Shown: positions 49,930-61,629, counted from the stretch's first letter. The stretch: 64,000 bases of DNA from Hyposmocoma kahamanoa (GCF_003589595.1 NW_020653993.1:3855308-3919307); one strand, 5' to 3'. A program made the numbers and translations. Notes: generated by a model not told the origin, from the sequence alone.

Positions 49930-50610
49930 CTACACCTAATGTTAAATAGAAAATGGAATTCAAACGTGAAGGTACCTAGTGCAGTGTTGATACAATCACT
50001 GCCCTAGTCCACCCACACGCCTCGTTTGAAGGACCCCATAACATAAGAAGGAGTGAATACGTGCGCTGGAAGGCAGTTCTATTTGTCGACTATGCGACAG
50101 AGAAAGGTGCAACCAAATCTTTTAGTCCGCGATGGAATACGGCAAGTTGTAAAACGGTGATTATGGAGGCCAGGGCGCGCGTTTCGGAGCAGGAAACGGG
50201 AGGCAGGGACAAGATCGAATATTTCCTCATAGCACTCGCCATGGTACATTCGGTAAAAGGCACTAAGCGATGGAACATTTCTACGCAGTTGCAGAGGTTC
50301 AGGATGGGATGAGACCGCTTCATCGCCGATAACTCGTTGCAAACTGTCCAAGGCATTAAGTAGGTATTTGGCGGAGCCGTTCCAGATGTGCGGACAACAC
50401 TCAACGCAAGAACTTGTCGAATTTATGATACGAACTGTTGCTATACCTGTGTTTAATCTGATTTTTTCACCAGTTTGCATCAAATGAGGAAGTGACAGTC
50501 GAAACAGAGGCTTATTTGTCAGTTTGACAAAAATATGTTTTTGATTGGCTGGAATATCGTTGGTATATAGACTTAAAAGAACGTAGAAAAATAAACCATA
50601 ATTATTATTT
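49930..50610 (-). pseudogene. Jockey-type LINE ORF2 C-terminal pseudogene
   Basis: The minus strand has LLSLYTNDIPANQKHIFVKL (a relic of the RT block before the catalytic aspartates, about 50510-50600). A deletion follows, then VECCPHIWNGSAKYLLNALD, EPLQLRRNVPSLSAFYRMYH, IPSRTKRFGCTF and, after a frame slip, LPAHVFTPSY with MGSFKRGVW. This is a Jockey-lineage C terminus of the same family as the fragment at 6595-6775. The FADD or YADD motif is deleted. Confidence 0.85.
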
Positions 50611-50920
50611 TGTGTTTTTATAATAATAAAATAGAAATAATTTAGATTTAAGAAATTGTAAAGATGAGGCTTCGGATTTCTTGACAAAAGTAAATTACTC
50701 GAAGCAAATTCCAGCGGAGTGAATTCTCGAAGTGACTTCGTAAAGAGAGTACTGTTGTGAATTTTCTATGAGGGAAACTTAATATTTTTGCGGTGCCTCT
50801 GGTGGGCTTATGGTAAAAGTTAAGGGTGAAACATGGAGTTACGAAAATTATTTTATTCACTTACGTAATATAACGCACTGCTATTACAATATAAGGAATT
50901 GAGGGAGTTGATTTACCTGA
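50611..50920. other. No recognised feature (50611-50920)
   Basis: No motif or family recognised in the short frames here. Confidence 0.4.
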
Positions 50921-51092
50921 CGATACAAACGCGTTGCAAACGCGATGCAGTAGCTAATCGTCTACCTACACACACGCGCGAATTTAAGCAGCGAACCAAA
51001 GGCGCGACTGCATCGATACAAGGCGCGCGATTGCATCGCTACACTTGTGATTTAAAAGCAATAGCATCGATGCATCGCGCGTTGCTAAATGT
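50921..51092. repeat. CpG-rich patch with GCATCG repeats and weak terminal inversion
   Basis: CGCGATGCA, GCATCGATAC, TTGCATCGC and GCATCGATGCATCGCGCG alternate. GCAAACGCGATGCAGTAGCT at the left is roughly inverted at the right (AGCATCGATGCATCGCGCGT). It may be a small DNA transposon relic. Confidence 0.35.
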
Positions 51093-51341
51093 TGTCGTGT
51101 GTAACATCAATGTGTATAAAATTTCTTATTTACTGTATATGTTCAAAATATTTCAGAGTATAGGTTGCCTTATGTTTATTTTTAGTTAGGAGTATTGGAC
51201 ATACCCATTTCGTCTTCAATTCGTATAAAATTACTTTTTTTTCTGTTTATTTCCTAAATGTTTCAAAATATACGTACTCTCGTTAGTTTTTTTTAATGTC
51301 TAAAGTATTTAAATACGTAAGTACCCTTAAAAAAGACGTGG

Positions 51342-51424
51342 CCGAACGGTTACCTTGCTGGTCTGCCAACAAGAGGTCCTGGGTTCGATTCCCGGGCCGC
51401 TATAAATGTTTGTACGGCCCTTCA
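51342..51424 (+). mobile_element. SINE-1 head fragment
   Basis: A box GTGGCCGAACGGTTACC and B box GGTTCGATTCC are intact, then CCCGGGCCGCTATAAATG. The body is cut off at about 51424, where Rep-C begins. Confidence 0.8.
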
Positions 51425-51590
51425 AATATTTTCTTTAATATTAAATGGGACCACTACTGAGGTACACTCTTTTCAACAAATAAAAATGGGATAACCGAAA
51501 TCGATTCACAAAGTTGGATTAATCGCGAAATATACACACACAAAAACAGTCGAATTGAGAACTTCCTCCTTTTTTGAAGTGGGTTAAAAT
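51425..51590 (-). repeat. Rep-C fragment joined to SINE-1
   Basis: TTAAATGGGACCACTACTGA, GGTACACTCTTTTCAACAAA, TCGATTCACAAAGTTGGATT, TCCTCCTTTTTTGAAGTGGG. Confidence 0.75.
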
Positions 51591-52914
51591 AATGTAACAT
51601 ACACTTATCGGAAAAAACTGTTATTACTCCACGCACCTCACTCTGAGGTATATCTTGCTGCTGTAGTGTTTCGGAGTAATGGATTTCGGCCATGGTTCTC
51701 CACGCTGACCCATTGCCGGTTGTGGACTTGACATTGTCTATTAAAGGTTCACAAATGTACGTAATTTAGTAATGAAAGTCATAGGTACATACTAAGCCAG
51801 GTATTCGAAAACTCGACCTCTCAATGAGAACGAAAGATTCTTCCTCTAGACAACTACCGCTCTTTAGTTTAGCTTTTATATTTTCTGTAATAAGTATAAA
51901 TTATATATTCCGCATTCGTTCAAGTTATGCAAATTGTCAAAAGACAACATCAGATTCTCGCCTCAGAATAAAATTTTGTATGTAATGCACATATTTGTAT
52001 AACTATACAAGGTGCTAATAAATTAGGTACAGTTAATTTTAACGTCGTCGATTTTTATCAGAAGGATTTAAAAAAATTTATCATTAAAAGTATTTATGCG
52101 ATTTAAAAATGTTTTTATAATTATAATTTTTTTATATTCCGTATAAAAAAAAATATAATTTCGTCCCAACATAATCATTATCAATCTATCAAGACAAAAA
52201 CTACTGTGATATTTTATAGTGAAATCGCCAGTGATTATTTTAATGTTTCAACACATCAAACTGAAGAGGTTTTAATCACTAAATGATATTTCGAATTCTT
52301 TGGTTTTCACGATTGCTACACATTATAAATGAAACTATTTTTTCGTTTCAGAATGGGTTTGTTTAGTAACTGCTTGTTTTCTTAAATATCTCAAAAACTA
52401 CTTATACTTCATAACTATCATAATGAAGTAAGCATAATTGGTTCTTCAAGGTCTGGACCTAATTTGGTAGCACCCTGTATATTTGTATATTTCTATTTCA
52501 AGATAAAAGTACTTTCAACTTTTAGGAGCTTCCAGGTTCTGTGTTGAAAATGCAGGTTGTGCAGATGTTCATTTTTCCAGCAGTATGCAAAATACGGTAG
52601 GTTTTCGAAGGTAGACATAGTTTTCTCGTAAATGGGAAATGTAAAATTTGTAAATAGAGTTCAAAATACCATGGTATAGTGGTTTTTCAACTGTGGGTAT
52701 CGCTTGTACGCATTATCGTTAGATCGATATAAATGATTTAATAGTAACGTTCAACAAAAAACTTGACACTTTGTAATATATTTCGATACGGGCTATATAC
52801 TTATTGAAGTACTGATTTATATGAAAGTTACCAATACTTACTGCTGGGTGTGTCTCTTGCAAACATTGGCATGTATTTATGATGTGTGTGTAAAATAATA
52901 ATACACTATATGTC
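51591..52914. other. No gene recognised (51591-52914)
   Basis: The part around 51995-52490 (ACAAGGTGCTAATAAATTAG to TTGGTAGCACCCTGTATATT) starts and ends with imperfectly inverted words (AAGGTGCTA...TAGCACCCTG), so it may be an unnamed DNA transposon of about 480 bases. No coding sequence seen. Confidence 0.4.
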
Positions 52915-53045
52915 TCTAACTAGGGACGCTATAACTTGGACCTTTCAAGACGAGAGTGAATAGACATTATTTAGGTATGCATGCTACATCATCGTCGTCA
53001 CTTTCCATCAGGTGAAATGGAGGTCAAATGCGCACTTATTAAAAA
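52915..53045 (+). pseudogene. LINE 3' end (family of 7320 and 25150)
   Basis: CTATAACTTGGACCTTTCAA, GACGAGAGTGAATAGACATT, CACTTTCCATCAGGTGAAAT and GGAGGTCAAATGCGC match the ORF2 end and stop region of the copy at 7320-7420 in reverse. Confidence 0.7.
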
Positions 53046-53097
53046 AGAAAATCTAGGGAATTCAATATACTATCCACTACCCTACTATCCAATTTAG

Positions 53098-53172
53098 AAA
53101 ACTTTCTACCGGCAATCGAACCGGGGATCCTGAGGTTGGCAAAACCTGTACAGTTAAGTCACCTAAGCAGGG
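53098..53172 (-). mobile_element. SINE-7 (tRNA-headed)
   Basis: On the minus strand: CTTAGGTGACTTAACTGTAC as the A-box region and GGTTCGATTGC as the B box, followed by CGGTAGAAAG. No acceptor-stem pairing is visible, and only one copy is in the window. Confidence 0.5.
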
Positions 53173-53648
53173 CTCCGTCACTCGCTCGAGGTTACGCGAT
53201 AAGGGCCTACCGCTGAGTATATCGCCGACATTGCAAGCGCTCAGACAAGTCTTTCATTTATATTACAACCCTTGTACAACTCCAGCATTCGATTCCGCAT
53301 GACTGTACACGGCCGGTAACGTTATTTTTACCTCTCTGAGCGTGTGCTTAGGTTTTTCTTCGTAGTGAGCGCCTGGTGTCATTAGTCAGATCAATTACGT
53401 AGTAACTATTAAGTAACCTATGTGTAGAAACAACTGAATTTTAGTGTTAAATTGAACGCTAAAATACTATGTCTAGATTTTGAGACAATGATCAATTTTG
53501 AAATAATTATGCTGTCTCTCTAGACATAATTTATACCATTGATATGATAAAGCCACATATCAACATGTTCGTGATATGTCAAAAATGCTTTAAGTACATT
53601 AAAGAAATTATGCATATGTGAAATTTTATAACTCTTCTATTTAAGCAT

Positions 53649-54165
53649 AAGGACGCGTCCCTATGATGTCGTAACATTTTATTTATCGTTGGACGACAGT
53701 CGTATCTAGCCTATTCCCATATAACAGCTATCTGTCGTGATTGTGTCGTGGACGTTTAATTTAACGTTGAACGGCTGTCGTGTCTAGCTGTTCCCTCTAC
53801 AACGATAAAATAAAACGTGACGACAATTAACGCACCCACTAACGCACACACTCAACATAGTCCCGCACTAGGGAAACCTTGTGTCGCGGGTGCCATAGAC
53901 ACACACATAGACAACCACAAATTAGTAGTTGTGACTGTCTGTCTGTCGTCACATTTTTATAATTACATTTTATTTATCGTCTGACGACGGTCGTTCGAGC
54001 TCTTCCCATTGTCTCGACCGCCTGTCGTCGTAAAGTCAAAAAGGTCGTGAACGACAGTTAATCATGTTATACTAGATTGTGAAGAACTTCATTAAATTTA
54101 CAAGGCATGACACTTTAATCTGCACGAGTATCTGTCGTCACGATATAATGAGAACGCGCCCTCAA
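53649..54165. mobile_element. Possible TIR element with a nested SINE-1 fragment
   Basis: The left end AGGACGCGTCCCTATGATGT and the right end, in reverse complement AGGGCGCGTTCTCATTATAT, are imperfect inverted repeats of about 27 bases. The interior is rich in GTCGT words (CTGTCGTGATTGTGTCGTGG, CGACGGTCGTTCG). A minus-strand SINE-1 body piece sits at 53830-53927. The AGGGCGCGTTC end resembles that of the element at 18891. No protein is encoded. Confidence 0.45.
53830..53927 (-). mobile_element. SINE-1 body fragment
   Basis: GCACACACTCAACATAGTCC, CGCACTAGGGAAACCTTGTG, GCCATAGACACACACATAGA, CAACCACAAATTA. The tRNA head is missing. Confidence 0.85.
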
Positions 54166-54410
54166 CAGTAATTTCGTTCGAAGAATATAATACTATGATA
54201 TATAATCTTTAAACCTTTCTCCTGAAAAGTTGTCATTTTGCAGATGTGGTTTTATTACACCCAGCGGACGAGTTGTTCTCAATTTCTTTTTGAATTTAGT
54301 TTTTAGTCGCAGTGCTCCTTGTAGAACTCCTTGAGAAAGAATTCCTCCAGGGAAGTAGGTACTGACATTATGTCTGTCGCCAAGTCGTAATGTTAGCATT
54401 ACTGCATTCA

Positions 54411-54984
54411 CGACGCGAAAGTTTTCGCCCGGCCGCTGCGCGGCGACCGCCCAGTTACCACACTTTCAAGTACATGAATCGCGAGTCTGAATTCTATTTA
54501 CTGGGCAACAACATTTAAATTCCTCTGAATAATACAACCGCGCGGTCGCCGCGTAGACCAAAGACAAGCCAATCTCGCCCGCGCGCCCGGGATGCTCATT
54601 CAAGTTAAAACGTAAAAGCTAAATAAATATTGCGTACTTTGCCATCACAGTTAGATCGACTCATCCGTAGAACAAAGGTCTATATGAAAGACTACTTGTT
54701 CTCAGGACATAGTCGATTTCGTTCTTTCTTCTTCGCTGTGAATGTCAGATCGACCTTTGTTCGTTTTTATATTTACGAAACGAAATAAAATATATAAATT
54801 CTCCAAACACCTTTACATTGGTCTTAGTTTGAATAACGAAATTGTTCTCGTAGCTTACTTATTCTCTTTTCGTTATATAATCACATCGGACTCTGTTCTT
54901 CGGATGAGTCGAGATGCACGCGGTCACTGTGCGGCGGCAACGCGGTCTCCGCGCGGCGTGAGTGTCTGTGGATAAATGCGCCCT
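54411..54984. mobile_element. Rep-D copy 2 with a nested MITE
   Basis: The CpG-rich flanks (ACGACGCGAAAGTTTTCGCC; CGCGGTCTCCGCGCGGCGTG) and ACCAAAGACAAGCC, AAAGCTAAATAAATATTGCG match copy 1. Relative to copy 1 the sequence is interrupted between GCCATCACAGTTAGAT and GCACGCGGTCACTG by the 54657-54915 insert. A small run of CCCGCGCGCCCGGG is present only here. Confidence 0.65.
54657..54915. mobile_element. Nested MITE with 20-base inverted repeats
   Basis: CGACTCATCCGTAGAACAAA near 54658 is inverted at the right as CTGTTCTTCGGATGAGTCG, near 54895. AGAT flanks both sides, a possible 4-base duplication. There is no transposase. An ATG-led frame inside (54742-54975) is not supported as a gene. 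Confidence 0.6.
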
Positions 54985-55185
54985 AAGGGTGCTTGTGAAA
55001 TTACAGGCACATTGGACTTGTCAACTTATGTCTCAAGGTGACGAGTGCGGTGGCAGTTCCCCTTAGATCTTTGCAATTTAAAATTGTACTGCAACTGCTA
55101 TGCTATGGGCACTATGCTATGCTGTGCTATGATCGCTTACCACCAGGTACAGAAATTGTTCGTCCCGTCACTTGACATCATAAAA

Positions 55186-55732
55186 AAAGTAATTGTGTTA
55201 TTTTGTTAAGGTTTTTAAAACCATAATCGTAACTACTTAACACGCAATGCAATAAAAAAGTAGTTAATACTAGTTAGCAATAAAATAAATATTTGGAATG
55301 GGTTATAATTCAGCTATGCACTGTAACATTCTAATTGCTCGGTAAAATTAATAGGTTCTTTTGGACATTGATTTAAATTACATTTACATATCAAAAAAAT
55401 TGTAGTTGTTTTATAAAAATGTTCTTGAAATATCCTCAATGTTTATGAGATTATGTTTAGAGAGAGAATTTAGAGACGTCCCATAAAATTGAAACACGCA
55501 TCGCTGGCGCTGCTTGTTGGCACCGCTTTAGCAGGTCCTGTTGGTTTGTAATGTTCTGTTGGATGGACTGTTGTAGGAAGAGGTAGTAGCGCGCCTCCAT
55601 GCTCTAGCATAATGAGTTTAACGTTCAGAGTTCGAAAGGGTAAAGAACTAGTGGTAATAAATCCAGTTGTATAATAGTAATAATATTTTTATTAACTTTA
55701 TTTTTATTCATTCATTTTATGAATATTTATTC
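55186..55732. other. No recognised feature (55186-55732)
   Basis: No coding frame or repeat-family match. Confidence 0.4.
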
Positions 55733-55945
55733 CGGTTTTAACAATATTTATGATCTTTAAAATGTTTATCCCACAAGTAGAAGACGTGTTTGTTGGCGCG
55801 ATCCGGCAGGGAGAGACAGTGGAACGAAACAAAATCATAATGTGAGGCAAAAAAAACTTGGAACAATTCAAAAGTTTAATTTAAATGCGAGTGGCCAGGA
55901 ACCAGAGAAAGGCGATAAAAAGGTGGGATAACGATGTAAGGAGGT
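55733..55945 (+). repeat. Rep-E copy 2
   Basis: TTTAACAATATTTATGATCT, GGCGCGATCCGGCAGGGA, GGAACGAAACAAAATCATAA, TTGGAACAATTCAAAAGTTT. It is the inverse of 25578-25865. Confidence 0.5.
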
Positions 55946-56147
55946 CACACCGTGACATATGGTCCGCCTAAGTCTGTGTACGGCTCTCCGCATGAGTCTT
56001 CATGATGTGCTCCTCTATACTAAAGAACGCCACTGATGGCGCAGCTTCGTCAAGTGGAAACTTTTTCCGCAGGGGATTCACGATCCTCAGTAATGAGGAA
56101 TACGAGGCGATGAGGAGATACTTATACTACAATAATAATAAGAAATC

Positions 56148-56312
56148 CAGTATCGCGGGTGCCATGGACACACACATAGACAACCACAAATTGCACCCAA
56201 ACTCATGAGAGAAACAACAATAGGCCATACAAATATTTACCGACACGGTAATCGAATCCGAAATCTCTGCGTGGCAGTCCAGCATGATAACCTTTCGGCC
56301 ATGGAGGATGTT
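56148..56312 (-). mobile_element. SINE-1 copy, 3' end missing
   Basis: GCGGGTGCCATGGACACACA, CACCCAAACTCATGAGAGAA, ACACGGTAATCGAATCCG (B box, diverged), GATAACCTTTCGGCCATGG (A box). Confidence 0.85.
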
Positions 56313-59059
56313 TAAACATTTACTTCACGCCCTTTTCATCGGCTTACGCAGAGACAACAGCTACTCAATTGCTGTGATCTTCACACAAATATTTCAACAC
56401 ATTAACACGCATCAGAGCTTTCATACATGGTCGTCGCTTAAAGGTACACTTGACCTGGCTTTTCTTTAGGACGACCTTACTTGCCAATTTTGTTACCCAA
56501 TCTACAACCCTACCAACTTAAACAATCAGGTATGCGTTGTAGTAAAGAAAGGGGCAACGTTAACTAGCAGGATAATAATTCATGCGTCTAGTATTGCTAC
56601 CCGTCGTATTGGTTGACCTTACGCATGCCACCTCTCAGGCAAGACGCGGAATAAACATTGATAGGAAATATGCATTCATCATGGTGCGAGTTTGTCCTAT
56701 CTGGTGATAAAATGACAACGGTCTTGCGATTGTACACAGAATTGTACCTCAGCGAACGACATCCTGCTCATAAACTCACTTTTGTATTCCTCCTCTCTTT
56801 ATCTGTCTGTGATCAGTTCTCATGTATAATATTTCCACATTAAATGTATCGTAATTCCAGTTAAGTAGTATACCTTTATGCATAGCATAACATTCGCCAT
56901 AAATATTTTACGTACACACTGGTGACCTTTGACCTCAATTTTTGCCACAGATCGAAATTTGAGTTTCGTTACGACCAGTACAATTGCATTTTTGAAGTTC
57001 AACGTAGCCTATACTTTGTGGAACGGATGAATAATTCTGTTTGTAGATTATGCAATTGGAATGGATGCCAAGATGACTTTGCTCGCTACACTTTGATTAT
57101 GGACAACATTATATAGCATGTTAACACCTGTTGTAGACTTTTACTGCTAGAATTAAATAAAAAGTGGTGTATTTGTGAGTGAACCAACCAGAGCAACAGA
57201 ATTATTAACTCCTTTGAGCACGTCAGAGCGCAAAGAAACGTTTTAAAGAATTTTAAATACAAAACGAGTTGAACACTGAAAAATCATTACAGTACTTTTA
57301 AGATGAATTTGCACTAGTCATAAACGATGTTGAAAGACTTTCTGATCAGCTTAAACCGAATCCGTGTAGTATCTTCCTAAATGCCGATAAGGGTTGTCCA
57401 ACTTTTGTCAGATTAAAGTTGTGTGGATTCCAAAAAGATTATACCATTATTACATATGAAAAATCCCATTCATGAGTTTTTTCGAAACCACCCAGTCTTT
57501 ATAACTAAGTACCATCAGTTGCTGAAATTATTATTCTCTTCTTTAACGAAGACAAAATAGCCGAAATCTTATGATAATTCATCGCGCATTACAGGCGAGT
57601 TATCATAGTAACCTGCTTTCTGATACACATGGAGACTCTTATTTCCTGAATTTGTACCTTAGTCACGTACTACGACATCCATTGGTAAACATTAGATTGA
57701 CTAATTCGTAACTGGAAATGACAAAGCGACGTTGTCCTGTGCTCTGTTATCCAGCAGACTAATCGCATACGGAAAAAGACAGCCAGATAGAAATAGATAT
57801 ATTATGTCTTTCCGGCACTGTGTTGCCGTTTAAATATTACCTAAACCTTTGAACAGATAATACGTAGAAACAGTCGTTTAAACGTCAATACTGAGGTGGA
57901 CGAGCAGAACGTCAATGTCATAGTGCCGTCCATTTTTGTTTGCTTTTTTGCCAGACAAAGACAACTACGCCACTTATCTGGTCTCAGTAGTTTGATACCC
58001 TTAATGGATATTTACTTTACCATGAGTACCAGACGAAATTAACTCAGAGGCACTCAGAGTACATCAAGATTCTCGAATTCTAGCCTTTTGCGATTAGCCG
58101 ACTTAAAAATAGTGATAGAATCATATTTTCAACGGAACATTTTCGCATCACGACCTATTAAAACAGTCTGTAAAGTTTTCTGCTTTCTGTAAAGTAGGTC
58201 CTGTTTTGTCGATGGGAATTTGTTGAAAATAAGTATGCAGTTAAATTTATCAAATATTGAATGCGTTGATTGTGAACGACAACAGTCATGAAACTTGCAC
58301 ATTGCAATAACTTCAGCTGTCTAAAGTCTTTACTAAAAGAGACCTGTTCCTAACACTCGTTATTATACTCTTCAATACCGATTAGATTAAAACTATGTCT
58401 AAAGTGTAATGTGAACACTTAGTTTTACGTTAACCGAAATTCATTTGTTTTAAATAACAATCTAAATTTTTTGCCACATCAAATCTTACCCGACTTTTAT
58501 TGTAAATCCTGGGTTCTCCTGGTCCATGTCCGTGGGGCATCGCTCTAAAGGGTTAACTCGCCACTTGACGCGCCTCGGGGAAACCATTGTTTTTAGAGCC
58601 GGATGACTTTACATTTTCAAGAGAAAACTTTGTACATTGCATTTCCTGTAGGCATCTTTGGTCTTTTACCTTTGAGATCTTTTAATGTTTTGCCATCTAT
58701 ATTTTTATCCGGGCTGGTAAAGTTTTTCAAGGAACATATAAATTGTTTAATGTCGAGGAACAAATACGTTTCACAGTGTGTGTCCGGTTAAACATACAAT
58801 AATAATGTGCAACACGATCATAACTTGAAAATTGCCTGTACTGCTAGGGTGTTAATCCAAATTCCCAAAGTAGAACCCCTTTAAAAAATTTCTTCGCTTA
58901 ATAGCCCGTATTGTTAACTACTATGTCACTGAAATCGTCATACTACAGTAAAACAATAGTTCATAATTTATCTACGTAATATAATTTAATGTCATCGGAT
59001 ATTAACTCTAATAGTCTTTCTAGGGTAAGAAGTTCTCGGTATGAAGTGTGCTTTAAAGA
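56313..59059. other. 2.7 kb without a recognised gene or repeat
   Basis: This is the longest stretch in which I find no family match. Short ATG-led frames of 60-65 codons occur (56658, 56922, 58603) without motifs. It might hold unique host intergenic or intronic sequence. Confidence 0.4.
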
Positions 59060-59215
59060 CGACGCAGAAGACAGACCACCTACAAGGTGGATTGATGATG
59101 AATGGTGAAGGTTGAAGAAATCTACTGGATGCTAACAGCGCAAGGTTCGTCGTTGTGGCGATCTCGAGGAAGGCTTTGTCCAGTAGTGGATCTTTCGGCT
59201 GAAATGATGACTTTG
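59060..59215 (+). pseudogene. RTE-clade LINE, C-terminal relic
   Basis: The plus strand reads DRPPTRWIDDEW, then in another frame WMLTAQGSSLWRSRGR, then CGGCTGAAATGATGAC at the 3' end. It is a degraded version of the RPPTRW-DDL ... SLGEAYVQ end seen at 7950-8121. Multiple stops. Confidence 0.7.
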
Positions 59216-59511
59216 ACATCGTCTTCGACAAATACTAAATGAAAACTCCAAAAAGAATTATCGGAAATACTGGTATTGTGTACCGCTTCTCTCTGAAATG
59301 TATCTTGCTGCTAGTAGTGCTTTTAAGTAGAGGGTTTAGGCCATGGTCCTTCAAGTAGGTCCGTGGTCATAGTTTGGGACTTGACAAGTTTTCCAAGTGT
59401 TTTAACTTTCTTCGATGTGTAGGTTTCATAACAATGTTTTCTTTTACCGTTTATATTAAGAAGTGCTGTTACGGAAATATTTACAAATTACTTTAGGAAA
59501 TAAAATTATAA

Positions 59512-59592
59512 GAACATGCCACTTCAAGGATTCGAACCGTCGACCTCTTAAATTGAGAAATAACCGTTATGCCACTACCCCAATTATGTTAC
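59512..59592 (-). mobile_element. SINE-6 (tRNA-headed)
   Basis: On the minus strand: GGGGTAGTGGCATAACGGTT (A-box region) and GGTCGACGGTTCGAATCC with a perfect B box. The outer arms do not pair as an acceptor stem, so I do not call it a tRNA gene. Confidence 0.55.
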
Positions 59593-59769
59593 GCAGGTAA
59601 TTTCGTACCCGGTCATGTCTAAGAGACTTTGTAATGGTGTTTTCAGGTAAGGAGTTCAGCACATTGACGAGACTTCTTGGAAAAGTATCTACTTTACATG
59701 GCTCTCGATGGCACGTATTGTTCTCCAATGAATCTCTAATGAAACAAAAAATGTTGTACTAAAGGTTAT

Positions 59770-60020
59770 TGTGCGTACTTGGATGACAAAAAAACCGTGG
59801 TAGTGACCCGTTTAGCTCGTTCAAGTATTCTCGATGTAGATGTTGAAATGTATATTTACAAAGAGCAACCCCTAGAGTTTCTTGCTCATTCTTCTCAGGG
59901 TATCTGCCTTACGAATGAGCTGTAGAGTTTAATCAGTATTAGGATTTCAAGTATAATTTATTTACCTATGAAATAAAGATCATATTTATTAACATTATAG
60001 TTTGACTTTGACTTTTAATC
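59770..60020 (+). repeat. Low-copy repeat plus Rep-K LINE 3' UTR
   Basis: 59770-59835 shares GTACTTGGATGACAAAAAAA and GTGACCCGTTTAGCTC with 2105 and 17353. 59838-60020 is Rep-K: GTATATTTACAAAGAGCAAC, CCCTAGAGTTTCTTGCTCAT, CTTACGAATGAGCTGTAGAG, TATGAAATAAAGATC, ending TTTGACTTTGACTTTTAATC. Both pieces are adjacent in the same order at 17353-17855, separated there by a SINE-1. Confidence 0.75.
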
Positions 60021-61629
60021 CGGCATCCGCTTCGGTGATTCAAGATCAGGGTACTTACTCTCTGTTTAGATGTCTTAGGATTCTACTTCCGACTATGCGT
60101 CCGTCAAGTTTGGCCACCTGATTTATGGAATTTCTCAAAATACTTAAAACGTATTTCGCACCCTTATTACGAAGATCTATTTTATGCTTAAATAAAAGAG
60201 TTATAAAATTTCACACTTATATAATTTATTTTATGTGGTTTCTAGTATTTTTATGAGTTTCATGTGACAACCGCACTTTTGACATACGATCAGAATATGT
60301 GGCTTTATTATACCAAGAGCATGATTTAAGAATGTCTCCGATAGGTGGATATAAAATCATCTGACTGGCTACGATTACACTGGTTTTTGTCTAATTGCTT
60401 ATTTTTGTTTTTTGATCTCAATATTTGTTAAATAACTTAGTTATTTTCTATTATGTAATGTAATTGTGTTCTTTTTTTGAAATGTATAGAAAACTGAAAC
60501 ACACCGGTGACGTCTTTCACCTTGCTGTCTATATTTTTTTAAATAGTGTTGTCCCATGGTACATGCCCTTTAATATTGGAATTTTTAGTTACTAATTCAT
60601 CATCATCATCATCCACAGCCTGATTTCACCCATTGCTGCGTATAGGTCTCTCAAAATTTATGTTAACTAAGTTAAATTTAAATTTTACATATCTTATAGC
60701 ATAACCCTTACAAAAACATCTCTCTTTGGCTTTTTTAATCACTTTATGTTGTTTTATGTCAGTGGAAATTCGTAAATGGCATTGGAGTATTCATTTGTAA
60801 GTCTAATTGTATTGTTTGTCCGTGAATTTTCCTAGAATGTACAAATAACAAATAACGTAAATTCTGACAGAAATGTTACTTAATAGTACAGCAGAAATTA
60901 TTCTTTATAACGTAACTCACAATTTTCACGAGATCTAATTCTATAAATCACAATATAGAACACGAAATTTTGAATTGAAGGATTTTTTTTCGCCAAAGTT
61001 ACGTTTATTTCGACAACAGCATTTAAGGCTACGATAACTCAAATTTTGCCAATTTTGTGATGCCAAAATTATGCCAAGGCGCCAAATTTTCAGTTAATTT
61101 ATATTAAATCCAAAATTAATAAAAAATAACTTAAACTTGCAGTAAAAAAATCATTGAAAATGGAAATGTTGTCACAAATTTCCCTTTTAAAGGTTCTGGT
61201 AAAAAGCTGCAATTAATTGGTATGTAATTTGTGCTAAATTACGTCTCAATATTAATCTATTAACAATAACCAAAGTCTCATACCCATATTTTTCTTAGAA
61301 AAAGTGCATATTAAAGCAGTGGCCTTATTCCAAAGCGGTTAACATAAATTTAAATAAAAACGACGCCGTAATTAAATATCTCCTTCCGCCAGCTGATGTT
61401 TTAATTTGTATTTTAACCGTTGAAATTTTTCCGTGTTCTGTCATAGCCATTTGCGAAAATCTTTTGTAAAGAGAACAAGTTTACCAGACCGTCAAGTTAG
61501 ATATTTCATAATACTGTTGCTATCTCTATCGCGCCTGGTGCAAGCTCAGTGCACGAGCAAGATAGCGCTTGCTTTATAATATTTATTCGAGTAGTTTTTC
61601 TCTTTCTTAGTTCGATATTTTTTTTGATA
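60021..61629. other. No gene recognised; short LINE-end relic at 60598-60660
   Basis: 60598-60660 (CATCATCATCATCATCCACA, then CCATTGCTGCGTATAGGTCT) resembles the reverse of the 3' terminus of RTE-type LINEs. 60185-60335 is loosely related to 1150-1360. The rest is AT-rich. Confidence 0.45.

Larger units (their letters stand above)
54310..55185 (-). repeat. Rep-B copy split by Rep-D
   Basis: The right end of the family is at 54310-54410 (CTTGTAGAACTCCTTGAGAA to GTTAGCATTACTGCATTC). The rest is at 54985-55185 (GGGTGCTTGTGAAATTACAG, TATGTCTCAAGGTGACGAGT, TTCGTCCCGTCACTTGACAT). Only a few bases of the family are missing between them, so the Rep-D element landed inside it. Confidence 0.8.

Noticed and set aside
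59512..59592. Genuine tRNA gene on the minus strand
   Set aside because: A and B boxes are good, but no seven-pair acceptor stem can be formed and the anticodon arm is poor. A SINE head fits better.
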